Source of the DNA: Basidiobolus meristosporus CBS 931.73
Lineage: Eukaryota > Basidiobolomycota > Basidiobolomycetes > Basidiobolales > Basidiobolaceae
NCBI GenBank assembly: GCA_002104905.1
Contig: MCFE01000071.1
Coordinates: 62,001 to 126,000, forward strand
Direction of reading: 5' to 3'
DNA: 64,000 nt
How positions within the stretch are numbered: the stretch's first letter is position 1; every line of letters begins with the position of its first letter. A program made the position numbers and the translations under genes. Positions 23,230-35,800 of this stretch are shown in pieces. Under the pieces are notes generated by a model, which had not been told where the DNA came from, searched no databases, and was given only the letters and a program-made list of their open reading frames with translations.

Positions 23230-23750
23230 GCCTGAAGACCAAATTATTTTCATAGGGTCTGCTAATTAGATTTATCATTTCTTCTCCTGGCAGCCTCTTT
23301 GTAGTAATGGGTCATTGTCAAAGGTACATTCTCTTGGCAGCTGAACGTCACCCGTAGGTGTCTGCTAATCCATTCCAGGCATTCTTTACTGTTTTTGCTC
23401 TTCAGCATTGAGCTAGCAATTTGACTTTGACATTGAAACATATGCATTTAACAACACTTTGCTCTTTCTTCTGGTACCTTACGAATTGCTTTCCCACATT
23501 TTTAGGAGTGCATACTTCACACATGACAATATCTTAAAGACCTCTTTCTTTTAGCTGCATCATCATCTGCATCTTCCCCACTTGGCAGTTAGAACCATCT
23601 AGCTTTTCAGCAGTGGGAAAAGTTCTGGTAATAGCAGCAGTAGACATTGCTGAGAGTGACAGTTTGGGGCTCATAACCTTTTGCTGTGGAAGCAATGACC
23701 CTCTACACAATCTTATGATGGGTTTGCAATCACATTCCACTGATTTTACT
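23230..23750 (-). pseudogene. Ty1/Copia gag relic
   Basis: The minus strand gives K-L-D-G-S-N-C-Q-V-G-K-M-Q-M ... L-K-E-R-G-L near 23590, the classic start of Copia Gag (K-L-D-G-S-N-Y-x-x-W-K). After a shift it reads D-I-V-M-C-E-V-C-T-P and later A-K-T-V-K-N-A-W-N-G-L-A, the A-x-x-A-W-x-x-L block. No pol follows. It sits between the 3' ends of transposase copies P1 and P3. Confidence 0.65.
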
Positions 23751-23939
23751 TCTAAATAAAGTTAAAAACTTGGCAGTGTTTGCACATTCTTTTGACAATA
23801 GTTCCATGTCATTATTAGGATCTTCATGCTCTCCACATTATTTGAGTAGATCTTGCCAGCTAATGGATCCAATTGCCATTCATAGCAAGAAACTTAGTGT
23901 TCTGACTGCCTCATTGCAAACTACTGATGGCATTGAAGT
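23751..23939. other. Short anonymous stretch
   Basis: Between the Copia relic and the P3 transposase. It may be Copia leader sequence; I see no gene. Confidence 0.3.
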
Positions 23940-25930
23940 CACGTATAGTTCAAATCAAAAAAACTTTGACCTCCTGTTTATTAACCTCCTCATAGATTAA
24001 CACATACTGCAATTGACAAACTTCTATCACCTCAACTTTACAGCTTTTTAGTGTGATTCTTGCAAAATGCCATTTACCTTGTATTACTGGTAGCATATGC
24101 ATCTTGCAAGCATATGCTTAGTTGTTGCCTCTTTTGCTATGAACATCTACTGAATATCCTGAAAGAACTACTTAGTAATTAGCCAATATCTCACTTCTCT
24201 CTGCTGGATTCTAGTCCCTGTTATAAGTTCACTCCAGATCTTGTTTGTGAGAACTCTGTGTGGCATAGAAACTGGCCTGAAACCAAGCAAAGCCTGGCAT
24301 ATTTTGGTAAAGTTGTCCTAATAAAATTTAGTTACTTGTTGTGTCCACCCCAACCTGGCATTACTTGAAACACCCTTTATCTTAAGTATTTCCAGCTTCC
24401 AAATAATGCCATATTCTGGCTGATTGCTTATTGTTTGTCAGCTTTGCTACAATTACATGCTGACTTAAGTAAGTTCCCTCTGTGAGAAGAGGATATTCCT
24501 AGTGTTGGTGTTCAGATAATAATTATGTATATGAATTATGGGGTATGTCCCCTGGATCTAAGACATTTAATGGCAATGCCATCCATAGTGCCCAGAAAAC
24601 CTGGCTATTTTTCTGATGGCTGGGGTATTACCAATGCAGAAATGCTATGTCTGTTGATATAACAGCTATTTATTAGCATTCTGCTGGAAAGCATACTAAA
24701 TGCCTTCAGCAATAGATATAGGTAGCTATCCAGGTTGGTCAGTAATTTGGGCACAGATACCAGCAAGACTACCATCAGAGTTCTGCTCTGCTATTGTAAT
24801 ATTGGTGGCAGATTCAGGTTGATGAGAATCAGTGGCCAGCAGGACTTTCTTGTAGAGTACTTGCTTAATGTGTATCAATCAAGTGACATGGCAAAGGCAG
24901 GGCCATACATACCATCAAAGTAATCCTTACTTCTTAGCTGTTTTCAATGTTTGGCATGAACTATATTAGAGATGTTTGCACTTGATTGATACTGAGTGTG
25001 GTACCCAGGAGCTTCACACTATTTGCTGGACCGCATGAGCTTTTTTTGATAAAGTATTGATGGATTATATCTAGAGTGTGTACAATATTTTCCTCCAAAA
25101 TGGTAGATTCCTGACATGTTAGACACCTTGCAGTGGTGGCATTTTCCGATGTGAATGCCATGCAACTGTTCACACATGCCATATTACAATGGTCCCTAGG
25201 TTATTTGTTGTCAACTGCATGCCAATTGTCCACTTGTACCATGCATGTTGTAAGTGGCATCCTAGAATGATTTTGGCAAGAAATAGTAGTAAATCCTCAA
25301 AGCCACATTATTGATATTAGTGAAAACATGCCACTTCTGCAGCCACATAATTACAACACTCCCCATTGGATGGATTACTGGGCTCATTTGGCTCCATAAG
25401 TTAGCATTGCCATCTTTGTTCAGCAGGTGATGTCACATTGCATATTAGGATCTTTCTGGGCTAATTCAGGGTACTGTTGTTAGGGGAGAAAAGCTCATAA
25501 TACATCATTGGGCCTGCTTCTTCAGAGCTAGCACTTTGCAAGCCATATTCATATTGCTACGGTGTGCCTATAGGTACCACAAACTCACCTAACACAGCTT
25601 GTGCAAGGAGACAAGTAAAGCTATGTGCCATTATAGAAGTATCAAGTGACTAGCAAGACACTGTTGGTACATTGGTGACTTATGAGTGGTTAATTCTGAG
25701 TGGTGTGTCAAAACACTGGTTGTGATCCTTGTAATACTTACTATGCTGTCTGCATTCCTCATGGCTGAGAGGCTTGCTACAGTTAGTAAGTCTATGTGAG
25801 TCTTGTATTTGAGACATTGCACTTATATGAATATAAGATTCAATGCTGACCTACAATAGACAGAACTGTAAATAAAGTTGTGGCACTACATTCACATTTA
25901 TATGAATACTATTTCCACTTTTGCTTGACT
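23940..25930 (-). pseudogene. tnp2-like transposase copy P3, internally deleted
   Basis: Aligns base by base with P1 (reverse strand) and P2. The C-terminal segment 23940-24370 joins directly at about 24375 to sequence that in P2 lies some 750 bp further on (62345 versus 63110), so the region with the G-A-M-H-L-L-F block is missing. The N-terminal half reads M-A-C-V-N-S-C-M-A-F-T-S-E-N-A (near 25180) with C-L-T-C-Q-E-S following, as in P1. The far N-terminus near 25900 matches the V-V-P-Q-L-Y-L segment. Cannot encode an active enzyme. Confidence 0.72.
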
Positions 25931-26269
25931 CACTATCATATGTATGCCTGGACAATTGCGTGCTTTGACATTCAGTGCAAGCTGGGCTATATTCACAAAA
26001 GGCTATGTTGACAGTGTGCCCACTCAAGGTAATACCAAGAACTGTGCAGGTTCACTGTCAAGTAAGCAATTGAGAATATCTGTGAGCTGAACATAATATA
26101 CTATATAAATTCAGTGTGCATTTGTTTGCATGCAGCTTCCTTCTCAACTCCCCTTACTCTCCACTTATTGTTGATTTCAATACTTGTCTTACTATGTATC
26201 TTCTTATATATATCTACAAAAATCTTGATGTAGAACTCATGCCACCTCTTTACACTTTAATATTTTTTT
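25931..26269. other. Anonymous stretch between P3 and Harbinger copy 1
   Basis: No gene seen. A short part near 26040 (GTTCACTGTCAAGTAAGCAA) resembles 53791-53810. Confidence 0.3.
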
Positions 26270-27890
26270 CTCAGTCCACTTGCTGAGGTATCTAGTTCTG
26301 CTAGATTAATGAGTGGTACCCAAAAAACTGTATGAAGGCTCATCATAGATACTAAGGCCATACTAAAATGATGTGGCAAGAACTCAAATGGATCCAGCAT
26401 TGATTTCTCAGGTCCAGACCATGTTTGTAAGCTGGGGGATTAGTATTGTCTTGGTTGTGCCAAAGATGAGTTGAGGTTGGTAAAGGGACCAAAGTGTTGG
26501 ATTGGGATACTTTTACAGTGATATAATGGCTTGAATCTGGTCTTATATGATATACATACAAAAACTAATGTTACAATTGAGTTTTCTATATATTATGCAT
26601 GATGAATATTGAATTGCATTGACACTGATCAGAATCACATCAGTTGCAGATTTTCTATTTGATTACAGACCTATGAGTAGATCAACAATAAAATCACCAA
26701 GTTATTGCTTGTTGATGATTTTTGCAGCATAGTGATAGAATAGGTAGCAATTGATGCGGATTTAATCAGCATGCAAGGAAAATCAAATAAATTAGTCTGA
26801 TTGTGTCAAATCAGTTCAAGTCACATCCATATAATCACCTACCAATCTTAATATGATTTGCTGTTCCAAAAGGTCTTTATCATTATTTCCATCACTACTG
26901 CTGGATTTTCTTTTGACCTATCCAAGGGGAACTATGCCAAGTACAGTGCATCATTGATACCAATCTACTCATGAAGATTGCATGTCAAGCTTCACTGCTA
27001 TTATAAGAGCCATTGCACTACAAGGTGCCACCTCACCATTCATGGTTACAAAAGTCTCAGAAGCTTTCATTCAAAGCTGACTGCAATGAAGAACCACCTT
27101 GCAGAGAGTACTAATGACTTAAACAAGCTTGAAATACTTAGTTCAGAAGCTCCAATACTCTCTGTATCCCGGAGTGTTCAGCAACAGATTTCATATCAGG
27201 CATACTTTGGATATCTTCCAGTCAGGAATATCAGACCTTTTAGAGGGCAGAGGCTCTTATATTCTGGAAAATACAAGGCACATTGCGTGAGGTTTCAAGC
27301 ACTGTCTGACATAGAGTGTAATATATTGCAGCTCATTGTGCCATCAGCTGGGAGTAGGAATGGCTAAGCACCTTGGGTGGAGAATCATCCTGAATTCTGA
27401 ATATGGGAGAAATTTATGACAGATGTGACTTACATAGGAGAGGATTGTCAGAAATTAAGATATCTTGTAGCCTGTGGGAAGCCAAGGAATGGTATGCGTA
27501 ATAGGAAGCACAAGCACTATACTGAGATATTGAGTCATTTCAGAGTGACAGTAAAGCATACACCTGGATATATAATGAGATTCAGCACATTAGTAGATAA
27601 GCACTGAGGAAGGTGATACATGGAAGAAAAAGACATAATAGGTAGAATAGTCAAGATATTATTAATGCCTAGTATACTGATGCAAGAAGGCATCCACTGA
27701 GAGAAATGTGTCTGGAGTTATATAATGAGTAAATGAGCCAGAAATACACTACTCTGGGCAACATTAGTAAGACTGAGTAAGATTATCAGTAACAGAATAC
27801 TACCACTTGCATCATGTTGAAAGCTTAAGTGCCAGATAGTGCCCTAGAGTTACAGAATGATTGGGCACTATGAACAAGCTGGTAATATGT
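26270..27890 (+). pseudogene. Harbinger/PIF-like DDE transposase, copy 1
   Basis: Homologous along its length to copy 2 (47520-49890, opposite strand). The upstream part has H-T-K-T-N-V near 26550. The main open piece is 26978-27367 with H-G-Y-K-S-L-R-S-F-H-S-K-L, N-H-L-A-E-S-T-N-D-L and Y-S-G-K-Y-K-A-H-C-V-R-F-Q-A-L-S-D. That last block contains a catalytic-type D of DDE superfamily endonucleases. A stop follows, then the tail (K-P-R-N-G-M-R-N-R-K-H-K) to 27607. Non-coding 3' sequence shared with copy 2 runs to about 27890, where the U2 companion gene begins. Confidence 0.7.
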
Positions 27891-27908
27891 AACACTATCC
27901 AACAAAAC

Positions 27909-28199
27909 ATGTCTGATGTTCAGGCAGATGAGAATGTAGCAAGCTCAGTACTTTGGCTGAAGACCAGCAAGCAACCATTATTACAATACCACCACCATAT
28001 TTGCAAGTGTGCCATCAGCTAATACCAAACCATCAATGAGGCGATTAGGAGTAGTTGCTCATAGGATAGATGCTTTTGCTCAGAGAAATCCGCAAGTAGT
28101 TCAGAAACAGGATAAGTGGATAATGCATGTAGATAATTTGATATCCCAGGTAGAGAGCGTAATATCTATGCTACAAAGAAGGAACCCAAGTAGCACAAT
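27909..28199 (+). pseudogene. Companion gene of unit U2, first segment
   Basis: Begins M-S-D-V-Q-A-D-E-N-V-A, equivalent to A-D-E-N-V-A of U1, so the Cys-rich N-terminus is missing and Harbinger copy 1 lies in its place. After a frameshift it reads A-E-D-Q-Q-A-T-I-I-T ... P-P-P, then M-R-R-L-G-V-V-A-H-R-I-D-A-F and a helical V-D-N-L-I-S-Q-V-E-S-V-I-S-M-L-Q-R-R-N stretch suited to a coiled coil. It is cut at 28199 by Gypsy C2 and resumes at 37423. Confidence 0.65.
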
Positions 28200-28306
28200 T
28201 GTTATGATCTGCCGCTTGAATGTTTAAGTTAGATCAGTTTTCAGTCAAATCAATTAGTTATATGTTAAAGTTATCAGTATATCAGTATTATCTATCAAAT
28301 CAGTAG
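28200..28306 (+). repeat. Truncated 5' LTR of C2
   Basis: TGTTATGATCTGCC to TCAGTAG. It then joins AAGAAGAAACC, which in C3 lies just before the gag ATG. The rest of the LTR and leader are deleted. Confidence 0.9.
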
Positions 28307-28327
28307 AAAGAAGAAACCACCCTTAAG

Positions 28328-31300
28328 ATGTCGGACAATCAAGAATGGAAGAGTGCCATGCAGCAAATCCTGGCCCAACAGCAACAGTTACTCCAGATTG
28401 TCAGCCAACAGCAACAAGGATTGACTACCAGGGCTTGGAGCCAGCAAAGCCCTGTCATGTGCAACTTTAGTGTGAAGGTCAACCGGTACCATGGCAGAGT
28501 CAATGAAAGCCTGGGTACTTGGCTCTTTAAGATTGAAGAAGCTTTTAAACCTAAAGGAATCGCTCCTGAAAGCAAGTTGAATTACGCAGCTCCTTACCTG
28601 GCAGATGCAGCTTTAAAATGGTACCACAACAAGATCAGGTCAGACACTATGATGGAATGCTCTACAATCTCTACTTGGGATGAGTTTGTGTTGGAAATTC
28701 AGGATGCTTTTGAACCTCCATTCCAGCAGACACTACTAAGAAGGAAGTTAAAGACACTCAGACAGAAAGGAATGGTGCAAGAATACATCTATGAGTACTG
28801 ATGTCTACTTGGACAAATTGGAAGAATGGACCCCCTGGATCAAGTTGAATACTTTATTGATGGGTTGAAAGAAAGAACTTGCAAGGAAGTGAATTATCAA
28901 AGACCTCAGACTATTGAAGAAGTCATCAAGATTGCCATTGACTATGACTCAGCTATGTTTGGAGTTGGGAAGCCTACAGTGACTAATCTGAAAGGCTACA
29001 ATCATTATGAAAGAAGAAAGTCAGAAGTAGCATCAACAGAACTGATGCTATGCAGAAGAACCCCACCTCAGACAAACGCAGGAAGAAAGGACTTTGTTTC
29101 AATTGCCACCAGCAAGGACACATATCAAAGTACTGCCCCCAGAGAAGAAATGGACACCAGCCAACAAAAACCTTCAACCATATTGAGTCCCATGAACACA
29201 GTAATGTGGGGGATGAGCTTGAAGAAGACTTGGAACTAACCTTCCATATGACAGGAGAGTACTTGTCCCAAATGACCTCAAACTCAGGGAAGTTATTGTA
29301 CTTAAATGGAGTAATCAATGGAGTACCTGCCAAGATCATGATTGACTCAGGAGCATTGCATGAGTACATGTGGGAGCAATTTGCCTTGAAAGCTGGAATC
29401 AACTTGGAACCTACCAAATCAACTTCAGTCTCCACAGCTGATGGGAACTCTCACATAATCAACTGTATTACCCAGCCAGTAAGAATGAAGATCAATAACT
29501 ATGAAGAAGACCTACAGGCTTATATATTTGGGAACTGCAAGTTTGACCTTGTACTTGGAAAAACCTGGCTATTTTGTTGTAATCCATCTATCAACTGGAG
29601 AACCCATGCTACTCAGACTTAAAAGGACAACAAGACCTATGAGCTATTACCTGCCAGGCTGGATTTCAACTTGGTCAATTCCAGTATGTGTGAGGCAAGT
29701 GAACTTAGCAAGACCCAGTTCTGTAGAGCACTTAGAAAAGGTACCCAGATGTTCCTCATGGCTTTATTACAGGAGGATTCCTCAACCCCAGCAGGTCCAG
29801 ACTCTCTTGAAGAAATATTCAGACGTGTTTCCAGATGAGCTTGTAGTCTACCACCAGTCAGAGATGTGGATCATGCCATTGACACAGGAGATAGCCCTCC
29901 AGTGAGCAAGACACCTTACAGAATGAGTCCATTAGAATTGGAGGAAATGAAGAGACAAATTGATCAGCTTTTGGAGCAAGGATACATCAGACCCAGCAAG
30001 TCACCTTGGGGAGCACCAGTGCTTTTTGTGAAAAAGAAGAATGGAACACTTAGGATGTGTATGGACTACAGAGCCCTGAACTCAGTTACAATCAAGAATA
30101 AGTACCCCATACCTTGGATTGATGAGCTTTTGGACCAACTTGATGGGGCCACCATTTTCAGCAAGATTGACCTCATGTCAGCATACAACTAAATTAGGGT
30201 GAAACCAGAAGATATTCCTAAGACAGCATTTAGGACCAGATATGGACATTACAGGTACTTAGTCATGAGTTTTGGCCTCACTAATGCCCCTGCACCATTC
30301 ATGACGCTGATGCAGACTGTCTTTCAGGAGTACTTAGACAAGTTTGTGATAATCTACCTGGATGACATATTGATATACAGCAAGACAGAAAAGGATCACA
30401 TGGTGCACATTGAAAAGGTTCTGAAGAAACTAAGAGAGAACAAGCTACATGGCAAGCTAACCAAGTGTGAATTCTTCAAGGAACACATTGAATACCTGGG
30501 ACACATAGTGACTACAACAGGAGTGACCTTAGACCCTAACAAAGTTGAAGTTATCAAGAACCTGAAGCAGCCCCATAGCATATCATAACTCATGTTTGAA
30601 GACATGGAGATGCTATATTGAAGGAGTCAAATGCACTGAGAAGACTGATCATGCCTCCCTCAAGTATATATTTACTCAGAAGGTACTCTCTAGAAGAATG
30701 ACAAGATGGAGTGAATACATTCAGCAATTTGACCTGGAGATTGTCTACTGCCCTGGAAAAAACAACACGGTTGCTGATGCCTTATCAAGATTAGATCAAG
30801 TTGCACAACTCAACTTGGTGCATGAATCAGATTGGCCTAGCTTATTACCACAATACTTGGAGGACCAAGCCATTCCTAATAAGATGGATGAAGAGATAAA
30901 GAAGATAATCCGGCATGAAGCCAGCAAACTTGTTGTACAGGATGAAACATTCTACCAAATTGTTGATGGAAGCCCTATTGCTTATTGTCCTTCTGTTGCT
31001 TGCCTGGATTTAATACACAAGCTACATAATGGATATGGACATCTTGGGATTGAAGGAACCTATAGCCTTGTGAAAGCCACAGCATGGTTGCCCAGAATGA
31101 AGCAAGATATTGAGAAGATAGTGAAAACATGCCCAAACTGTCAAATCAACCAAGGCCAGCCACAAAGAATTGCTAAACTCTTCCCTTTGGAGCCTGTAAG
31201 ACCATCTGAGTGATGGGGAATTGACTTTATTGGAAGACTGCCAACCACCAGGAAATGCAACTGTTGGATCCTAGTAGCAATTGACCATGCCACTAAATGG

Positions 31301-32098
31301 CCAGTTGCTAAAGCTGTACCAATGGCCAGTGAACAAGAAGTTGCAAGTTTCATTTACCATGAGATCCTGATGAAGTTTGGATGCCCTGTGGAGATCTTAT
31401 CTGATAGAGGAGCAAACCTTATGGCAAAGACATTAGAGGCTTACCTGGAAATGCAGCAGATAAAACACTTGAAAACCTTGGCATATCACCCCAGAACTGA
31501 TGGAGTCACTGAAAGCTTTAATGGATTATTTGGAAAATGCTGACCAAGTATGCAAATGGAGCTGTCAGTAGATGGGAAGAGTATATAGATCACGCACTTT
31601 TTGCCTGCAGAGTTAGAGTGCACAACACTACCCAGCAGTCACCATCTTACATAGTGGATGGATGTGAACCAATGATTCCAGGAGATCTCACACAACCCAA
31701 GCTTTCAGATGCGTTAGAAGATGAACTTAGTCAGCCCAGCAGACACCAGCATGGGAACAAAGACAACAAGAGGCACAGGCCAAAGTATTTCAAAGTGCAG
31801 AAAAGATGAAGCAGAGATTTGATAAGACTATAGCACCAGAAGCATTGACAGTTGGGAACTTTGTATTGCTAAGAAACAACACTTGGAAAAAGTTTAAGCC
31901 ACAATGAACTGGACCATTCAACATCATCAGATAATGTCCATTGGCTACTTACCAACTAGTGGATAATAAGGGAATATCCGGGAAGATTTAGTTCATAGAG
32001 ACAGACTCAAGCTTGTAAGACTTGCTGACAATACTGAACCATAAAGATATTGGTATCACAAGAAAAGAGATTCAGGAGAACCCTCCCTTCTTTAGTAG
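28328..32098 (+). pseudogene. C2 gag-pol polyprotein, heavily broken
   Basis: Same protein as C3. Breaks seen: TGA at 28799, a one-base loss near 29035, TAA at 29620, a shift near 29850, TAA at 30190 (shared with C1), a deletion at about 30591 removing the RT thumb and start of RNase H, TGA at 31211, a one-base loss near 31535, and more stops after 31800. The zinc knuckle, D-S-G-A protease, Y-L-D-D and D,D,E integrase remain recognisable in pieces. Confidence 0.92.
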
Positions 32099-32105
32099 GG
32101 GAGAA

Positions 32106-32460
32106 TGTTATAATCTGCCGCTTGAATGTTTAAGTTAGATCAATTTTTAGTCAAATCAATTAGTAATATGTTTAGGTTATCAGTATATCAGTTTTATCTA
32201 TGAAATCAGTAGCATTAGTCAGCAAATGAATCAGCAGATTCTTATCAGACAGAAATAGATTTATTAAGTAGGATCTTATTGGGTGATGATGATCCAGTCA
32301 AGTGAGTCATCAGCCACAACATACATTAGGAAATACAATTAGTCAGCAATTGATTTGGCAAAATGTATATAAGGAGCTGCTGGCACCACAATAAAGATCA
32401 GTTCAAGTTTTAGTTAATACACTACTAGCTAAACTCCCTATTCCTCTACAACTTTTATAC
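32106..32460 (+). repeat. 3' LTR of C2, main piece
   Basis: Starts TGTTATAATC. It is cut 14 bases before its end by C3; the remaining CCAAGACTTGTAACA-type end is at 37405-37418, just beyond the ATAC duplication. Confidence 0.93.
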
Positions 32461-32829
32461 TGTTATGATCTGCCGCTTGAATGTTTAAGTTAGATCAGTT
32501 TTTAGTCAAATCAGTTAGTATATGTTTAGGTTATCAGTACATCAGTATTATCTATGAAATCAGTAGCATTAGTCAGCAAATGAATCAGCAGATCCTTATC
32601 AGACAGAAATAGATATATCAAGTAGGATCTTATTGGGTGATGATGATGCAATCAAATGAGTCATCAGCCACAACCTACATTAGGAAATACAATTAGTCAG
32701 CAATTGATCTGGCAAAAATGTATATAAGGAGCTGCTGGAACCTCAATAAAAATCAGTTCAAGTTTTAGTGAATACAATACTAGCTAAACTCCCTATTCCT
32801 CTACAACTCTTATACCAAGACTTGTAACA
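32461..32829 (+). repeat. 5' LTR of C3
   Basis: TGTTATGATC ... CTTGTAACA, 369 bp. The promoter signals are listed separately. Confidence 0.96.
32721..32750 (+). promoter_or_regulatory. TATA box and poly(A) signal in C3 LTR
   Basis: TATATAAG (32721-32728) and AATAAA (32745-32750). The same pair is at 37292-37299 and 37316-37321 in the 3' LTR. Confidence 0.6.
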
Positions 32830-32830
32830 T

Positions 32831-32847
32831 TGGTAGCAGCAATAACC
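32831..32847 (+). other. Primer binding site of C3
   Basis: TGGTAGCAGCAATAACC one base after the LTR, as in C1; initiator tRNA-Met type by its first nine bases. Confidence 0.7.
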
Positions 32848-32887
32848 AGAAACCTCCCTCCTGAAGAAAGAAGAAACCACCCTCAAG

Positions 32888-35800
32888 ATGTCGGACAATC
32901 AAGAATGGAAGAATGCCATGCAGCAAATCCTGGCCCAACAGCAACAGCTACTCCAGATCCTCAGCCAACAGCAACAAGGAATGACTACCATGGCTCAGAG
33001 CCAGCAAAGCCCTGTCAAGAGCAACTTTAGTGTGAAGGTCAACCAGTACCATGGCAGAGTCAATGAAAACCTGGGAACTTGGCTCTTTCAGATTGAAGAA
33101 GCTTTTAAAGCTAAAGGAATTGCTCCAGAGAGCAAGTTGCATTATGCAGCTTCTTACCTGGCAGATGCAGCTTTACAGTGGTACCACAACAAGATCAGGT
33201 CAGCTACTATGATGGGATGCTCTACAATCTCTACCTGGGATGAGTTTGTGTCGGAAATTCAGGATGCTTTTGAACCTCCACACCAGCAGACACTACTAAG
33301 AAGGAAGTTAAAGACACTCAGACAGAAAGGAATGGTGCAAGAATACATCTATGAGTACAGATGTCTACTTGGACAAATTGAAAGAATGGACCCCTTGGAT
33401 CAAGTTGAATACTTTATTGATGGGTTGAAAGAAAGAACTCGCAAGGAAGTCAATTACCGAAGACCTCAGACTATTGAAGAAGCCATCAAGATTGCCATTG
33501 ACTATGACTCAGCTATGTTTGGAGTTGGGAAGCCTACAGTGACTAGTCAGAAAGGCTATAATCATTATGAAAGAAGACAATCAGAAGCAGTACCAATGGA
33601 AATAGACGCTATGCAGAAGAATCCCTCCTCAGAAGAATGCAAGAAGAGAGGACTTTGCTTCAATTGCCACCAGCAGGGACATATTGCAAAGTACTGCCCT
33701 CAGAGAAGAAATGGACACCAGCCAACAAGAACCTTCAACCATATTGAGTCCCATGAACACAATAATGAGGAAGATGAGCTTGAAGAAGACTCGGAACTCA
33801 CCTTCCATATGACAGAAGAGTACTTGTCCCAAATGACTTCAAACTCAGGGAAGTTATTGTACCTGAATGGAGCAATCAATGGAGTACCTGCCAAGATCAT
33901 GATTGACTCAGGAGCATTGCATGAGTACATGTCAGAGCAATTTGCTTTGAAAGCTGGAATCAACTCGGAACCTACCAAATCAACTTCAGTCTCCACAGCT
34001 GATGGGAACTCCCACATAATCAACCGTATTACCCAGCCAGTAAGAATGAAGATCAATGACTATGAAGAAGACCTACAGGCTTATATATTTGGGAACTGCA
34101 AGTTTGACCTTGTACTTGGGAAAACCTGGCTATTTTGTCGTAATCCATCAATCAACTGGAGAACCCATGCTACTCAGATCCAAAAAGACAACAAGACCTA
34201 TGAGCTATTACCTGCCAGGCTGGATTTCAACTTGGTCAATTCCAGTGTGTGTGAGACAAGTGAACTTAGCAAGACCCAGTTCTGTAGAGCACTTAGAAAA
34301 GGTACCCAGATGTTCCTCATGGCGGTATTACAGGAGGATTCCTCTATCCCAGCACCCCAGCAGGTCCAGACTCTCTTGAAGAAATATTCAGACGTGTTTC
34401 CAGATGAGCTTGTAAGCCTACCACCAGTCAGAGACGTGGATCATGCCATTGACACAGGAGATAGCCCTCCAGTGAGCAAGACACCTTACAGAATGAGTCC
34501 ATTGGAATTGGAGGAAATGAAGAAACAAATTGATCAGCTATTGGAGCAAGGATACATCAGGCCCAGCAAGTCACCTTGGGGAGCACCAGTGCTTTTTGTG
34601 AAAAAGAAGGATGGAACACTTAGGATGTGCATTGACTACAGAGCCCTGAACTCAGTTACCATCAAGAATAAGTACCCCATACCTCGGATTGATGAGCTTT
34701 TGGACCAACTTAATGGAGCCACTATTTTCAGCAAGATCGACCTCATGTCAGGATACAACCAGATTAGGGTGAAACCAGAAGATATCCCTAAGACAGCATT
34801 CAGGACCAGATATGGACATTACGAGTACTTAGTCATGAGTTTTGGCCTCACTAATGCCCCTGCAACATTCATGACGCTGATGCAGACTGTCTTTCAGGAG
34901 TACTTAGACAAGTTTGTGATAATCTACCTGGATGACATATTGATATACAGCAAGACAGAAAAGGATCACATGGTGCACATTGAAAAGGTCTTGAAGAAAC
35001 TAAGAGAGAACAAGCTATACGGCAAGCTAGCCAAGTGTGAATTCTTCAAGGAACACGTAGAATATCTGGGACACATAGTGACTAGCACAGGAGTAACCTT
35101 AGACCCCAAGAAGGTGGAAGTAATCAAGAATTTGAAGCAGCCCCATAGCATATCAGAACTCAGATCCTTCCTTGGAATGGTTTCCTATTATCGGAGATTT
35201 GTCAAGTCATTTGCAAGTATTGCAGCCCCTTTAACTGATATCCTCAAGAAAGACAATACCTACAAGTGGGACATAGCTTGTGAGACTGCCTTCCAGACAC
35301 TAAAGAATGAACTTGCTAAGCTGCCAAGCTTAAGAATACCAGACTTCAGAAAAGAGTTCACTCTGTGCACAGATGCTTCAGATTATGCAATTGGTGGAGT
35401 GCTGAGCCAAGAACACGAGGGAAAGGACTACCCTGTTGCCTTTGAATCCAAGAAACTGAACTCAGCAGAACAAAACTATCCAGTTCATGAGAAGGAGATG
35501 CTTGCTATAATACACTGTTTGAAGACATGGAGATGCTATATTGAAGGAGTCAAATGCACTGTGAAGACTGATCATGCCTCCCTCAAGTATATATTTACTC
35601 AGAAGGTACTCTCTAGAAGAATGACAAGATGGAGTGAATACATTCAGCAATTTGACCTGGAGATTGTCTACTGTCCTGGAAAAAACAACACGGTTGCTGA
35701 TGCCTTATCAAGATTAGATCAAGTTGCACAACTCAACTTGGTGCATGAATCAGATTGGCCTAGCCTATTACCAAAGTACTTGGAGGACCAAGCCATTCCT

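Noticed and set aside
23230-23940. Terminal inverted repeats of the tnp2 unit
   Set aside because: I compared the ends of P1, P2 and P3 and found shared coding sequence but no matching inverted termini; copies are truncated or joined to other elements.
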